This document shows, piece by piece, positions 20,693 to 28,108 of a stretch of DNA of 28,546 nt. Positions within the stretch are counted from its first letter, which is position 1, and the number at the start of each line of letters is the position of its first letter. This stretch comes from DASQDT01 sp036380435 (GTDB taxonomy: Bacteria > Acidobacteriota > Blastocatellia > Pyrinomonadales > Pyrinomonadaceae): positions 1 through 28,546 of the forward strand of contig DASVES010000396.1 of the NCBI GenBank assembly GCA_036380435.1. The letters run 5' to 3'. Below the pieces are notes generated by a model that was given only the letters and a program-made list of their open reading frames with translations, made no database searches and was not told the DNA's origin. The position numbers were made by a program, and so were the translations under genes.

Positions 20693-22105
20693 TTAAGCGA
20701 GGCGCTCGAAGGCGGCGACGAAGAATCCGTCCGTGCCGTCGCGGTGCGGCCAGGTGCGCGCCGCGCCCGTATTTAAGAGCAGCCGCGCGGGCGCGGGCGC
20801 CGCCTCCACCTGTCTGAAATCAACGACGCCGCCCAGAAAGGCCGCCGCCACGCCCTCGTTCTCCTCCGGCTCAACCGAGCAGGTCGAATAGACTAAACGC
20901 CCGCCGGGGCGCACGACGCGCGCGGCCCCGTGCAAAATCGCCAGTTGGCGCGCGGACAATTCCAAAATGTCCGAGGGTCTGATGCGCCAGCGAATTTCGG
21001 GGTTGTGCCGGAGCGTGCCGGCGCCGGTGCAGGGGGCGTCAACGAGCACGCGGTCGAAGGAGGCGTCGGCAAAGGGCAGCGGCGATTCGGCGTCGAGGGC
21101 GACGGGGCGAATGCCCTTCAGCCCCTGCCGCGTGGCGAGTTCAACGAGGAGGCGGAGGCGGCCCGCGTGGATGTCTCCGGCGACGACGTGGGCGCGGCCT
21201 CCGGCGAGCGCGGCGACGTGCGTCGTCTTGCTGCCCGGCGCGGCGCACACGTCGAGCACGCGCTCGCCCGCGCGCGCGCCCAGAACGTGCGCGACGAGTT
21301 GCGACGCCTCGTCCTGCATGTAGAGCGAACCATCATCGGCCCACGCGCGCAGCAGGGGCGACGCGTCGCCCGACTCTTCCATACGCCAGCCGCCGGGCGC
21401 GATTTGCGACGGCTCGACACGGACGCCGGCCGCGCGCAGCTTGTCGATCACTTCGCTCGCTTCGGCGCGCAGCGGGTTGAGTCGGAAAGAGACGGGCGCG
21501 TGTGCGTTGTTGGCGCGGGCGAAGTCGAACGCTTCCTGCCGGCCGAACGCGTCGGCCCAGCGCGCGATGAGCCACGCGGGGTGTGAGGTCTCGACGGCCG
21601 CGCGCTCGACCGCGTCGGCGACCGCGGCGGCCGGGTCGTAATCCGGCTCGCGGCCGGCGCGACGGAGCACGGCGTTGATGAACGACGCGGCGGAATGCAG
21701 ACGCGCGGCGTGCGCGAGGTTGACCGACTCGTTGACGGCCGCACGCGCCGGGACGCGTGTGAGAAAGCGGAGTTGATACAGCCCCAGCCTCAGGGCGTGG
21801 CGGACGGGCGCGTCGAGAGTCTGGGCATCGCGCCCGGCATAGTGCTCAAGGAGTTTGTCGAGCCAGAGTTGTCGGCGCAGCACGCCGAGCACAAGCTCGT
21901 AGCAGAGGGCGCGGTCGTCGGCGCGCATCGAGTCGGCGAGGTTCGCGAGCAGCGGCGCGGCAAACGCGCCCTCTTCTTCGACGCGTCGCAGAATCCCGAA
22001 CGCGGCCCAACGCGCGGGCGACACCGCCGCTGCACGCCCCTCCGCGACCGGCCCGCCGACGCCGCCTCCCTTCCGCGCGCCCCTCCCTTTTCGTTCGTCA
22101 CTCAA
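20693..22105 (-). CDS. rsmB: 16S rRNA (cytosine-967-C5)-methyltransferase
   Basis: A 470-residue enzyme methylating 16S rRNA. An N-terminal NusB-like RNA-binding domain (about 30-165) precedes the SAM-dependent domain. This has VLDVCAAPGSKTTHVA (SAM loop), VDAPCTGAGTLRHNPEIRW and the catalytic STCSVEPEENE. The TTG at 22105 is the first usable start, 7 nt after the fmt stop, but no ribosome site is clear, so the start is uncertain by up to about 30 residues. It follows fmt as in many bacteria. Confidence 0.95.
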   Translation of the reverse strand: MSDERKGRGARKGGGVGGPVAEGRAAAVSPARWAAFGILRRVEEEGAFAAPLLANLADSMRADDRALCYELVLGVLRRQLWLDKLLEHYAGRDAQTLDAPVRHALRLGLYQLRFLTRVPARAAVNESVNLAHAARLHSAASFINAVLRRAGREPDYDPAAAVADAVERAAVETSHPAWLIARWADAFGRQEAFDFARANNAHAPVSFRLNPLRAEASEVIDKLRAAGVRVEPSQIAPGGWRMEESGDASPLLRAWADDGSLYMQDEASQLVAHVLGARAGERVLDVCAAPGSKTTHVAALAGGRAHVVAGDIHAGRLRLLVELATRQGLKGIRPVALDAESPLPFADASFDRVLVDAPCTGAGTLRHNPEIRWRIRPSDILELSARQLAILHGAARVVRPGGRLVYSTCSVEPEENEGVAAAFLGGVVDFRQVEAAPAPARLLLNTGAARTWPHRDGTDGFFVAAFERLA

Positions 22106-22112
22106 AATTTCG

Positions 22113-23054
22113 TCAGCCCAACTTCTCGCCGACGGCGACGTGCGTGCCGTTGATAAAATCGCGCGCGTCCATGCGGCGCTTGCCCTCGGGCTGAACGTCG
22201 AACAGGCGCAGCGACGTGCCGCCGCCGCAGGCGACTATCAGGCGGTCGCCGCGCGCCTCGACCACCTCGCCGGGCCTCGGCGTGTGCGACGCGCCTTCCT
22301 CAAACTCTTCGACAACTTCCGACTTCAGGACGACGAGGCGTCGGCCCTGAAGCGTGGTGTGTGCGTTCGGCCACGGTTGGAAGCCGCGCACGCGCCGCTC
22401 GATGTCGGCGGCGCTCATGCCCCAGTCGATGAGGCCGTCCTCGCGGCGAAGGATGGGCGCGTGTGTCGCCGCGCTTTCGTCCTGCGGTCGCGCTTCAAGC
22501 TCGGCGAACTGCGCGAGCGTCTGGCTCAAAAGCTCAGCGCCGTCCTCGGCGAGCCGCGCGAGCAGTTCCGGCGCGGTCTCGCCCGCGCCAATCGGCGTCG
22601 CGCGCTGCAAGAGAATCGGCCCCGTGTCGAGACCCTCGTCCATGAGCATCGTCGTCACGCCGGACTCGTTCTCGCCGCGCACGACGGCCCAGTTGACGGG
22701 CGCGGCCCCGCGATACTTCGGCAGCAGCGAGAAGTGGACGTTGACGCAGCCGCGCAGGGGCGCGCGCAAGTAAGCGGGCGGGAGAATGCGCCCGTAGGCG
22801 ACGACGACGACGGCATCCACCGTCCGATGTGTGAAGAGGTCGAAAGCCGCGTCGGTTCTAATCTTTTCGGGTTGGCGGACAGTGAGGCCGCGGCTGAGGG
22901 CAAACTCCTTGACGGGGGGGACGTGGAGACGGTTGCCGCGGCCCGCCGGCCGGTCGGGCTGCGTCCAGACGGCGACGACCTCGTGCCCGTCCTCGACGCA
23001 GCGCCGCAGCGACGGCACCGCCGACGCGGGCGTGCCCATGAAGATCAGACGCAT
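22113..23054 (-). CDS. fmt: Methionyl-tRNA formyltransferase
   Basis: A 313-residue enzyme that formylates initiator Met-tRNA. The formyl-transferase domain has MRLIFMGTPASAVPSL, the catalytic triad N105/H107 in CVNVHFSLLPKYRGAAPVNW and D143 in GLDTGPIL. The C-terminal domain with RVRGFQPWPNAHTTL is complete. ATG 23054 is the family start, but instead of a ribosome site the arm of hairpin H8 lies directly upstream. def is about 3 kb upstream, separated by two unrelated genes. Confidence 0.97.
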   Translation of the reverse strand: MRLIFMGTPASAVPSLRRCVEDGHEVVAVWTQPDRPAGRGNRLHVPPVKEFALSRGLTVRQPEKIRTDAAFDLFTHRTVDAVVVVAYGRILPPAYLRAPLRGCVNVHFSLLPKYRGAAPVNWAVVRGENESGVTTMLMDEGLDTGPILLQRATPIGAGETAPELLARLAEDGAELLSQTLAQFAELEARPQDESAATHAPILRREDGLIDWGMSAADIERRVRGFQPWPNAHTTLQGRRLVVLKSEVVEEFEEGASHTPRPGEVVEARGDRLIVACGGGTSLRLFDVQPEGKRRMDARDFINGTHVAVGEKLG

Positions 23055-23057
23055 AAG

Positions 23058-23171
23058 AGCTGTTAGCGGTTAGCTATTAGCTGTAAGCCAGATGCGAGCA
23101 GCGAGGTCTGTGTTCAGCGACGGCGCGCCAGCCGGCGCATGCCGTGAGCTAACAGCTACTAGCTAACAGCT
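23058..23171. repeat. Hairpin element H8 (GCTGTTA heptamers)
   Basis: GCTGTTA, GCGGTTA, GCTATTA, GCTGTAA (23059-23086) face TAACAGC, TACTAGC, TAACAGC (23150-23170) across a 63-nt GC-rich loop that has its own GCGCGCC and GCCGGCGC palindromes. It fills the gap between the secreted hypothetical gene (stop at 23175) and fmt (ATG 23054). Confidence 0.88.
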
Positions 23172-23174
23172 TCC

Positions 23175-24104
23175 CTAATACGCACACCTGTAGTTTGAGC
23201 TTTCGTAAGCCCTGCTCCAGCCGCCGCGGCCGCGTTTGTAGATGTAGTACCACTGACCCTCGAAGCTGGCCCCGGTGGTGACGACTTCCCCCACCCGGTC
23301 GCCGTCAAGATCAACTTGATCGACGAGGATTTCGGAGAGGAAGCCGCCGTTGCCCACCTCGTCGATGACGCTCGGGTCGGGCAAGTCCTTCGCCACGACC
23401 GTCTCGTAACGCGCAAGCCCGGTCTTGAACGTGTCGGCCTGCGGCAACGCGATCAGGAAGAGGAGATGACGCGACTGCTTGCCCTGCTTGGCGACGAAGC
23501 TGCCGATCAATTCGGCGCGGCCGTCGCCGTCGAGGTCGGTCGCCGTCAGGTTGATGGCGCCGAGCGTCTTGAGTACGGCGGCGGGGACGCGGCGGCGGCG
23601 CATCGACTCTTCCGCGAGCTTCAGAGCCGCGGCGCGCTCCGCTTCCGTGGGCGCGCGCCGCGTGCCCTGTCCGCGGCCGAGGGTGTCGGAGTCAGTGGCG
23701 AGGGCCAGACGGACGCGCCCGATCTTGACCGGCGACTCTAACTCCACGTCGGCTCCGGTGCGGAAACACTCGTCGGCGACGTGCGAACGCTTCACCGTCA
23801 GGCTGCCGGCCTCGCCGCCGCCCGAGATGATGCGAAACTTGCGGCCCTCTCGGTAGTACTCGCCCGCGAACTTCGCCAGCGGATCATCGCCCGACTCATC
23901 CATCGGCGGGGAGACGAACTTCCCGCCGCTGACCAAGACGACCGGGTCGATAGTCGTCCCCATCTCGCCCGACACGGCAAAGATCATCGCCCCCTTCGCG
24001 CCGCCGGCCTGTTGCGCGTGCGCGCCCGAGAAGCACGCGAGCAGCAGCGTCAGCGCCGCCGCGAGTCGCGCTCTCGCCGTCAACGAATGCTGTTGTTTGC
24101 TCAT
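23175..24104 (-). CDS. Secreted hypothetical protein with DxDGD repeats
   Basis: A 309-residue exported protein from ATG 24104 (a TTG at 24110 is also possible). The signal peptide is about 1-31 (LAAALTLLLACFSGAHAQ). No family is recognised. Two late motifs, DLDGDGRAELIGSF and DLDGDRVGEVVTTG, resemble calcium-binding FG-GAP/VCBS-type loops in beta-propeller proteins, and the C-terminus is aromatic-rich (WYYIYKRGRGGWSRAYE). It sits between pruA and fmt, with hairpins on both sides, and has no evident link to either. Confidence 0.75.
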   Translation of the reverse strand: MSKQQHSLTARARLAAALTLLLACFSGAHAQQAGGAKGAMIFAVSGEMGTTIDPVVLVSGGKFVSPPMDESGDDPLAKFAGEYYREGRKFRIISGGGEAGSLTVKRSHVADECFRTGADVELESPVKIGRVRLALATDSDTLGRGQGTRRAPTEAERAAALKLAEESMRRRRVPAAVLKTLGAINLTATDLDGDGRAELIGSFVAKQGKQSRHLLFLIALPQADTFKTGLARYETVVAKDLPDPSVIDEVGNGGFLSEILVDQVDLDGDRVGEVVTTGASFEGQWYYIYKRGRGGWSRAYESSNYRCAY

Positions 24105-24141
24105 CGTCAACTATGTCCCGATTGTTCCGCTCAGATGTTTG

Positions 24142-24234
24142 AACAGTACCGCGAGCGGTAGCGAGCGGGTGTAGATGCGCGGTGCGGGCCTCTCGTCGCA
24201 GCCGCACTCGCTTGCTACCGCTCGCGGTACTGTT
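24142..24234. repeat. Hairpin element H9 (GTACCGCGAGCGGTAGC arms)
   Basis: Arms at 24142-24171 and 24205-24234 are complementary at 28 of 30 positions. Each arm is itself near-palindromic (TACCGCGAGCGGTA), so a cruciform or branched fold is possible. The unit is not clearly 7 nt. It starts 1 nt after the pruA stop codon and ends 37 nt before the next gene. As the transcript runs from pruA into it, it may act as a terminator, but no T-run follows. Confidence 0.88.
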
Positions 24235-24235
24235 T

Positions 24236-25825
24236 TCAGATCGCCGTGCGCTTCTCCTTGTCGCTCGCGCCGGGGCGGATTTTCTCGGAGACGACTTTGG
24301 CTTGCATGAAGAGGCCGAGGTAGTCGCGCCCGCCCGCTTTCGAGTCGGTGCCCGACATGTTGAAGCCGCCGAAGGGGTGGACGCCGACGAGCGCGCCCGT
24401 GCATTTGCGATTCAGGTAGAGGTTGCCGACGTGGAATTCGCGGCGCGCGCGCTCCAGCTTCTCCTCGTCGTTCGTGTAGACGGCGCCTGTGAGTCCGTAC
24501 TCGGTGTCGTTGGCTATCGCCAGCGCGTCGTCGAAATCGCGCGCGCGAATGCAGGCGAGGACGGGGCCGAAAATCTCCTGCTGCTCGATAGTGTCGCCAG
24601 CTTTCACGTCGGCGATGACGGTCGGCTCGATGAAGAAGCCTTGCTCGCCGTCGGCGCCGCCGCCCGCGACGACGCGCCCGCCGTCTGCCTTGCCGCGCTC
24701 GATGTACTCGTTGATGGACTTGAACGCCTTGTTGTTGATGACGGCGCTCAGGCTCGTCCCCGGTGCGTTGGGGTCGCCCAGCTTGAGACGCTCGGTGCGC
24801 TCGACGATCTTCTCAATCATCGAGTCGTAAACTTGCGTGTGGATGATGGCGCGCGAGCAGGCCGAGCACTTCTGACCCTGAAAGCCGAAGGCCGACTGCA
24901 CAACGCCCGTGGCCGCCTCATCGAGATCGACGCCCGCGTCAACGATGATGGCGTCCTTGCCGCCCATCTCGGCGACGACGCGCTTGATCCAGATTTGTCC
25001 CGCGTTCACCTTCGCCGCGCGCTCGTTGATGCGCAGGCCGATCTCCTTCGAGCCGGTGAAAGCAACGTAGCGCGTCTTCGGGTGATCGACGATCACGTCG
25101 CCGACTTCCGCGCCCGAGCCTGTCGTGAAGTTAACGACGCCGGGAGGCACGCCGGCCTCTTCGAGCAGCTCGAAGAACTTGTAGGCGATGGTCGGGGCAT
25201 CGGACGAGGGCTTCAGAACGACGGTGTTGCCGGTGACGATAGAGGCGACCGTCATACCGGCCATGATAGCGAGCGGGAAATTCCAGGGCGGGATGACGAC
25301 GCCGACGCCGAGCGGGATGTATTCGAGCCGGTTCTCCTCGCCTTCGATCTTCACGAGCGGCTGCCCTCCGGCGTAGCGCAGCATCTCGCGCGCGTAGAAG
25401 TCGCAGAAGTCGATGGCCTCGGCGGTGTCGCCGTCGGCCTCGGCCCACGTCTTCGCCACCTCGTAGACCATCCACGCCGACATCTGGTGACGGCGCTCGC
25501 GAAGCAGATCGGCGACGCGGAACAGAAGCGCGGCTCGCTCCTCGGCCGGCGTGCGACTCCACGTCTTAAAGGTCTCGCTGGCGCGCTCGACGGCCAGGCG
25601 AGCCAACTCCTCCGTGGCCTTCTGGAAGCGTCCGACCACCTGCGTCTTGTTGGCGGGGTTGAAGCTCTCGAAGGTGCGCCCCGTCATGATGCGCTCGCCG
25701 CCGATGACGAGCGGGTAGTCGCGCCCCAGCTCGCCCCTCACGCGCTCCAGCGCCTCGCGCATCGCGCTGGCGTTTTCCTCCCCGCTGAAGTCGGTGAACG
25801 ACTCGTTCCGAAACTCGTTCTGCAT
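24236..25825 (-). CDS. pruA: L-glutamate gamma-semialdehyde dehydrogenase (P5C dehydrogenase)
   Basis: A 529-residue NAD-dependent aldehyde dehydrogenase, the second step of proline catabolism, of the RocA type. Key residues are N182 in PPWNFPLAI, E286 in VAEMGGK and the nucleophile C320 in FGFQGQKCSACSR. YVAFTGSKEIG and the C-terminal GFNMSGTDSKAGG are also present. GAGGAG lies 6 nt before ATG 25825. No proline dehydrogenase gene is adjacent. The product glutamate would feed the GDH encoded at 986-2266. Confidence 0.95.
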   Translation of the reverse strand: MQNEFRNESFTDFSGEENASAMREALERVRGELGRDYPLVIGGERIMTGRTFESFNPANKTQVVGRFQKATEELARLAVERASETFKTWSRTPAEERAALLFRVADLLRERRHQMSAWMVYEVAKTWAEADGDTAEAIDFCDFYAREMLRYAGGQPLVKIEGEENRLEYIPLGVGVVIPPWNFPLAIMAGMTVASIVTGNTVVLKPSSDAPTIAYKFFELLEEAGVPPGVVNFTTGSGAEVGDVIVDHPKTRYVAFTGSKEIGLRINERAAKVNAGQIWIKRVVAEMGGKDAIIVDAGVDLDEAATGVVQSAFGFQGQKCSACSRAIIHTQVYDSMIEKIVERTERLKLGDPNAPGTSLSAVINNKAFKSINEYIERGKADGGRVVAGGGADGEQGFFIEPTVIADVKAGDTIEQQEIFGPVLACIRARDFDDALAIANDTEYGLTGAVYTNDEEKLERARREFHVGNLYLNRKCTGALVGVHPFGGFNMSGTDSKAGGRDYLGLFMQAKVVSEKIRPGASDKEKRTAI

Positions 25826-25849
25826 AAGTTGCTCCTCAATAAATGATGA

Positions 25850-25976
25850 AGTCAGGAGTCAGAAGTCAGAAGTCAGAAGTATGTGGCCGGGTTACTTGCC
25901 GCCCACGTCGGAAGATTCAAGCCGGGCGGGCTAGAACTTCTGACTCCTGACTCCTGACTCCTGACTACTTTTTTTT
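25850..25976. repeat. Hairpin element H10 (AGTCAGA/G heptamers)
   Basis: AGTCAGG followed by three AGTCAGA units (25850-25877) face TCTGACT and three CCTGACT units (25939-25966). On the plus strand an eight-T run follows the right arm (25969-25976), giving a terminator-like look against the direction of the local genes. The 61-nt loop is GC-rich. It lies upstream of pruA, ending 12 nt before its ribosome site. Confidence 0.93.
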
Positions 25977-25997
25977 CATGCTACCACAACGCGGACG

Positions 25998-26042
25998 CAA
26001 AAAGCGCGGCCGGACTTTCAAGCTGGAAGCGTCCGGCCGCGC
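25998..26042 (-). terminator. Rho-independent terminator after def
   Basis: On the minus strand GCGCGGCCGGAC (26031-26042) pairs perfectly over 12 bp with GTCCGGCCGCGC (26004-26015) around a 15-nt loop, followed by TTTTTG. It starts 27 nt after the def stop. Confidence 0.9.
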
Positions 26043-26069
26043 GATTTCGTTCCGTGTTCTGCGGTTCGC

Positions 26070-26585
26070 TCAGACCCACTTGCCGGCCTTCGCCAGCTTC
26101 TTGATCTTGCGCTTGACCAGCTCGCGCTTGAGCGGCGTGGTGTGGTCGATGAAGACGATGCCGTCGCAATGGTCGGTCTCGTGGAGCATGCACCGGGCCT
26201 CAAGCTCAAGGCCGTCGTACTCGAACTCCTCGCCGTTGATGTCCTGCGCGCGAACGACGGCCCGCAAGCTACGTTTCACGTTGAAGTAGATGCCGGGGAA
26301 CGACAGGCAGCCCTCGTCGCCCGTCTGGTCGCCTTCGACGCGGAGCACGACGGGGTTGATGAGCGCGACGCGCGCGCCGGGATCGTCGCCGCCCGAGCAG
26401 TCCATCACGAACAGACGTTTCGAGAGTCCGACCTGCGGCGCGGCCAGCCCGACGCCGCTCGCCGAGTACATCGTCTCGAACATGTCGCCGACGAGCTTTT
26501 TTAGCCCGTCGTCGAACTCGGTGACGGGGTCGCCCGACTGTTCGAGCACCGGGTCGCCATATTTTACGATCTTCAGAAGTGCCAT
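26070..26585 (-). CDS. def: Peptide deformylase
   Basis: A 171-residue metalloenzyme that removes the N-formyl group from new proteins. All three motifs are present: GVGLAAPQVG (44-53), EGCLSFPG with metal ligand C93, and HETDHCDG with ligands H135 and H139 and catalytic E136 (HEIDHLDG is more usual). ATG 26585 has only a weak purine stretch upstream. A promoter lies about 45 nt upstream and a strong terminator follows, so it is a single-gene unit, not joined to fmt as it often is elsewhere. Confidence 0.97.
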   Translation of the reverse strand: MALLKIVKYGDPVLEQSGDPVTEFDDGLKKLVGDMFETMYSASGVGLAAPQVGLSKRLFVMDCSGGDDPGARVALINPVVLRVEGDQTGDEGCLSFPGIYFNVKRSLRAVVRAQDINGEEFEYDGLELEARCMLHETDHCDGIVFIDHTTPLKRELVKRKIKKLAKAGKWV

Positions 26586-26630
26586 CTTTAATTCCCGAAA
26601 CTTCGGCGTTTTGCCTGAGTTTCGATGCTA

Positions 26631-26660
26631 ATCTTACGCGAAATGATGCTTCGAGGCCAA
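26631..26660 (-). promoter_or_regulatory. Likely sigma-70-type promoter for def
   Basis: On the minus strand TTGGCC (26655-26660) and TAAGAT (26631-26636) are 18 nt apart, between hairpin H11 and the def ATG at 26585. The -35 is imperfect. Confidence 0.45.
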
Positions 26661-26671
26661 CGGCGGAGAAA

Positions 26672-26836
26672 GGATGAGGGATGAGGGATGAGGGATGAGG
26701 GATGAAGGATGAAGGGGAGTCAGCAGTAAGCAGTAAGCGGTAGGCAGTCAAGGCGCTCGCCCGGCCTTGACTGCTTACTGCTTACTGCTCACTGCTTACT
26801 ATCTTCTTTCATCCCTCATCCCTCCGCCCTCATCCC
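26672..26836. repeat. Hairpin element H11 (two heptamer families in one register)
   Basis: The left arm has six GGATGAR units (26672-26713), then GGGGAGT, then CAGCAGT, AAGCAGT, AAGCGGT, AGGCAGT (26721-26748). The right arm has ACTGCTT, ACTGCTT, ACTGCTC, ACTGCTT (26770-26797), then ACTATCT, TCTTTCA and TCCCTCA-type units to 26836. The 7-nt step is unbroken where one unit type changes to the other in both arms. The right arm covers the stop codon of the DUF4236 gene. Confidence 0.93.
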
Positions 26837-27861
26837 TGGATGAGTCGTTCCACGTCGCGGAAGGTCGGGTCTTCGGCGTAGAGCTTCTGGAGTTCGCGGT
26901 TGGCCTGTGCGGCACGGCCGAGCTTGAGGTAAGAGAGGGCGCGGCGGTAGACGGCCTCGCGCAGCAGGGCGGGGCTGCGTCCCTTCTTCTTCCTCAGCGC
27001 GCCGGTGAAGACGCTCACGGCCGCCTCGTGGAGTCCCTTCTCCTGCATGGCGCGGCCGTAGAAGATGACGATTTCGAGCGTCAGGTCGTCCGAGACTTCG
27101 ACGCCCTGCGCGCGGTCGATGATGCCGTCCCACGCGCCCGCGTCCGCGTACAACTCGCAGAGCGAGAGCGTCAGCGCCGGCTCCGGGTCTAAGTCGGCGA
27201 CTTCTTCGAGCAGCCCCGTGGCGTCGTCCACTCTTCCCTGCTCCTGATAGAACTCGACGAGCAGCAACGCAACGGCCAACTCATCGAGCGCCACCGAGGC
27301 GCGCACGCTCGGCGTAATCTGGACGGGCGCCTCGACGCCGGGCAGATACTTCCGCATGAGCGGCGTCGGCAACTCCGCGTCGCTTTGCACGAGCCGCTCC
27401 AGCATCTCGACGGCGCGTGCGCGCCCCTCCGTGTGTCGCGAGAGGATGGAAGCCGCGTAGACGGCCGCGCCCGGCTCTTCGTCCGCCGCGGAGAGGAAAT
27501 GCTGGAGGGCCGTGTCCGCGCGGCCCGCGCCGAGTTCGTTCAATCCTTCGACGAAATCCTTCTCGTGCCCCGGTGCGAAGAAGCCCGGCTCGGGCGTCTC
27601 CTGCGTGACGACCTCCGGCGCGGACGGCGGTGCGGCGGGCAGTGCATGCGCGACGCGCGTCCGCCGTCCGCCCCCACTACTGCCCAAATGCTTGACGTAG
27701 CTCACGCCCGCGCCCGGCAGATCGACACTCAGACGCGGGCCGCGCGGCCCCGTCCCCACGCGCAGCGGGCCGACGCCGACGCTCCCGCCGATGCCGCTCC
27801 GGCTCAGGTTGAGTCGGAAAAATTTGCCGAGCCGGATGCTCTTGCTCAGACGAAAGCCCAC
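26830..27861 (-). CDS. DUF4236 domain protein with TPR-like C-terminus
   Basis: A 343-residue protein from GTG 27861, with AGGAG upstream. The first 60 residues match the DUF4236 pattern (GFRLSKSIRLGKFFRLNLSRSGIGGSVGVGPLRVGTGPRGPRLSVDLPGAGVSY, shown here only as landmarks: N-terminal GFRLSKSIRLG and PRGPRLSVDLPG). A Pro/Ala linker (about 65-95) leads to an all-helical TPR-like region (about 100-340, LNELGAGRADTALQHFLSA, LVEFYQEQGRVDDATGLLEE, YRRALSYLKLGRAAQANREL). There is no signal peptide. DUF4236 has no known function and is usually at the start of small proteins. The stop codon lies in hairpin H11. Confidence 0.8.
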   Translation of the reverse strand: MGFRLSKSIRLGKFFRLNLSRSGIGGSVGVGPLRVGTGPRGPRLSVDLPGAGVSYVKHLGSSGGGRRTRVAHALPAAPPSAPEVVTQETPEPGFFAPGHEKDFVEGLNELGAGRADTALQHFLSAADEEPGAAVYAASILSRHTEGRARAVEMLERLVQSDAELPTPLMRKYLPGVEAPVQITPSVRASVALDELAVALLLVEFYQEQGRVDDATGLLEEVADLDPEPALTLSLCELYADAGAWDGIIDRAQGVEVSDDLTLEIVIFYGRAMQEKGLHEAAVSVFTGALRKKKGRSPALLREAVYRRALSYLKLGRAAQANRELQKLYAEDPTFRDVERLIQG

Positions 27862-27910
27862 TCGTCGCGCGCTCCTTTCATTTGTTCCAAAGGCTCAACG
27901 CCAGTCACGT

Positions 27911-28093
27911 CTGTCGGGGCAGAGCTTGTCCGCGGCCCCCGCTTCCAGAAGAATTAACATGGATGGACAGGAGTTGCAGGATATAAAGACAGATTTCAAA
28001 TTTCAGATTTCAAATCTTCCCATCCTGCGTATCCTGTCCATCCATGTTAATTCCGCCGTAGCTTCGGGCCGCGGACTTGCCCTGCCCCTACAG
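27911..28093. repeat. Hairpin element H12 (183-nt compound inverted repeat)
   Basis: The outer arms 27911-27938 and 28066-28093 match at 24 of 28 positions (GGGGCAG...GTCCGCGGCCC). The next layer, 27951-27982 against 28022-28053, matches at 29 of 32 (TTAACATGGATGGACAGGA...GCAGGAT). The centre is four heptamers CAGATTT, CAAATTT, CAGATTT, CAAATCT (27990-28017). Sequence like the middle layer is, from memory, dispersed in many environmental bacteria. It lies between the enoyl-CoA hydratase gene and the DUF4236 gene. Confidence 0.9.
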
Positions 28094-28108
28094 TTTTGAA
28101 AGACACTT

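Noticed and set aside
24182..25846. Long plus-strand open frame opposite pruA
   Set aside because: It is antisense to an unmistakable aldehyde dehydrogenase and has no recognisable domain; such frames are expected in GC-rich DNA with biased third positions.
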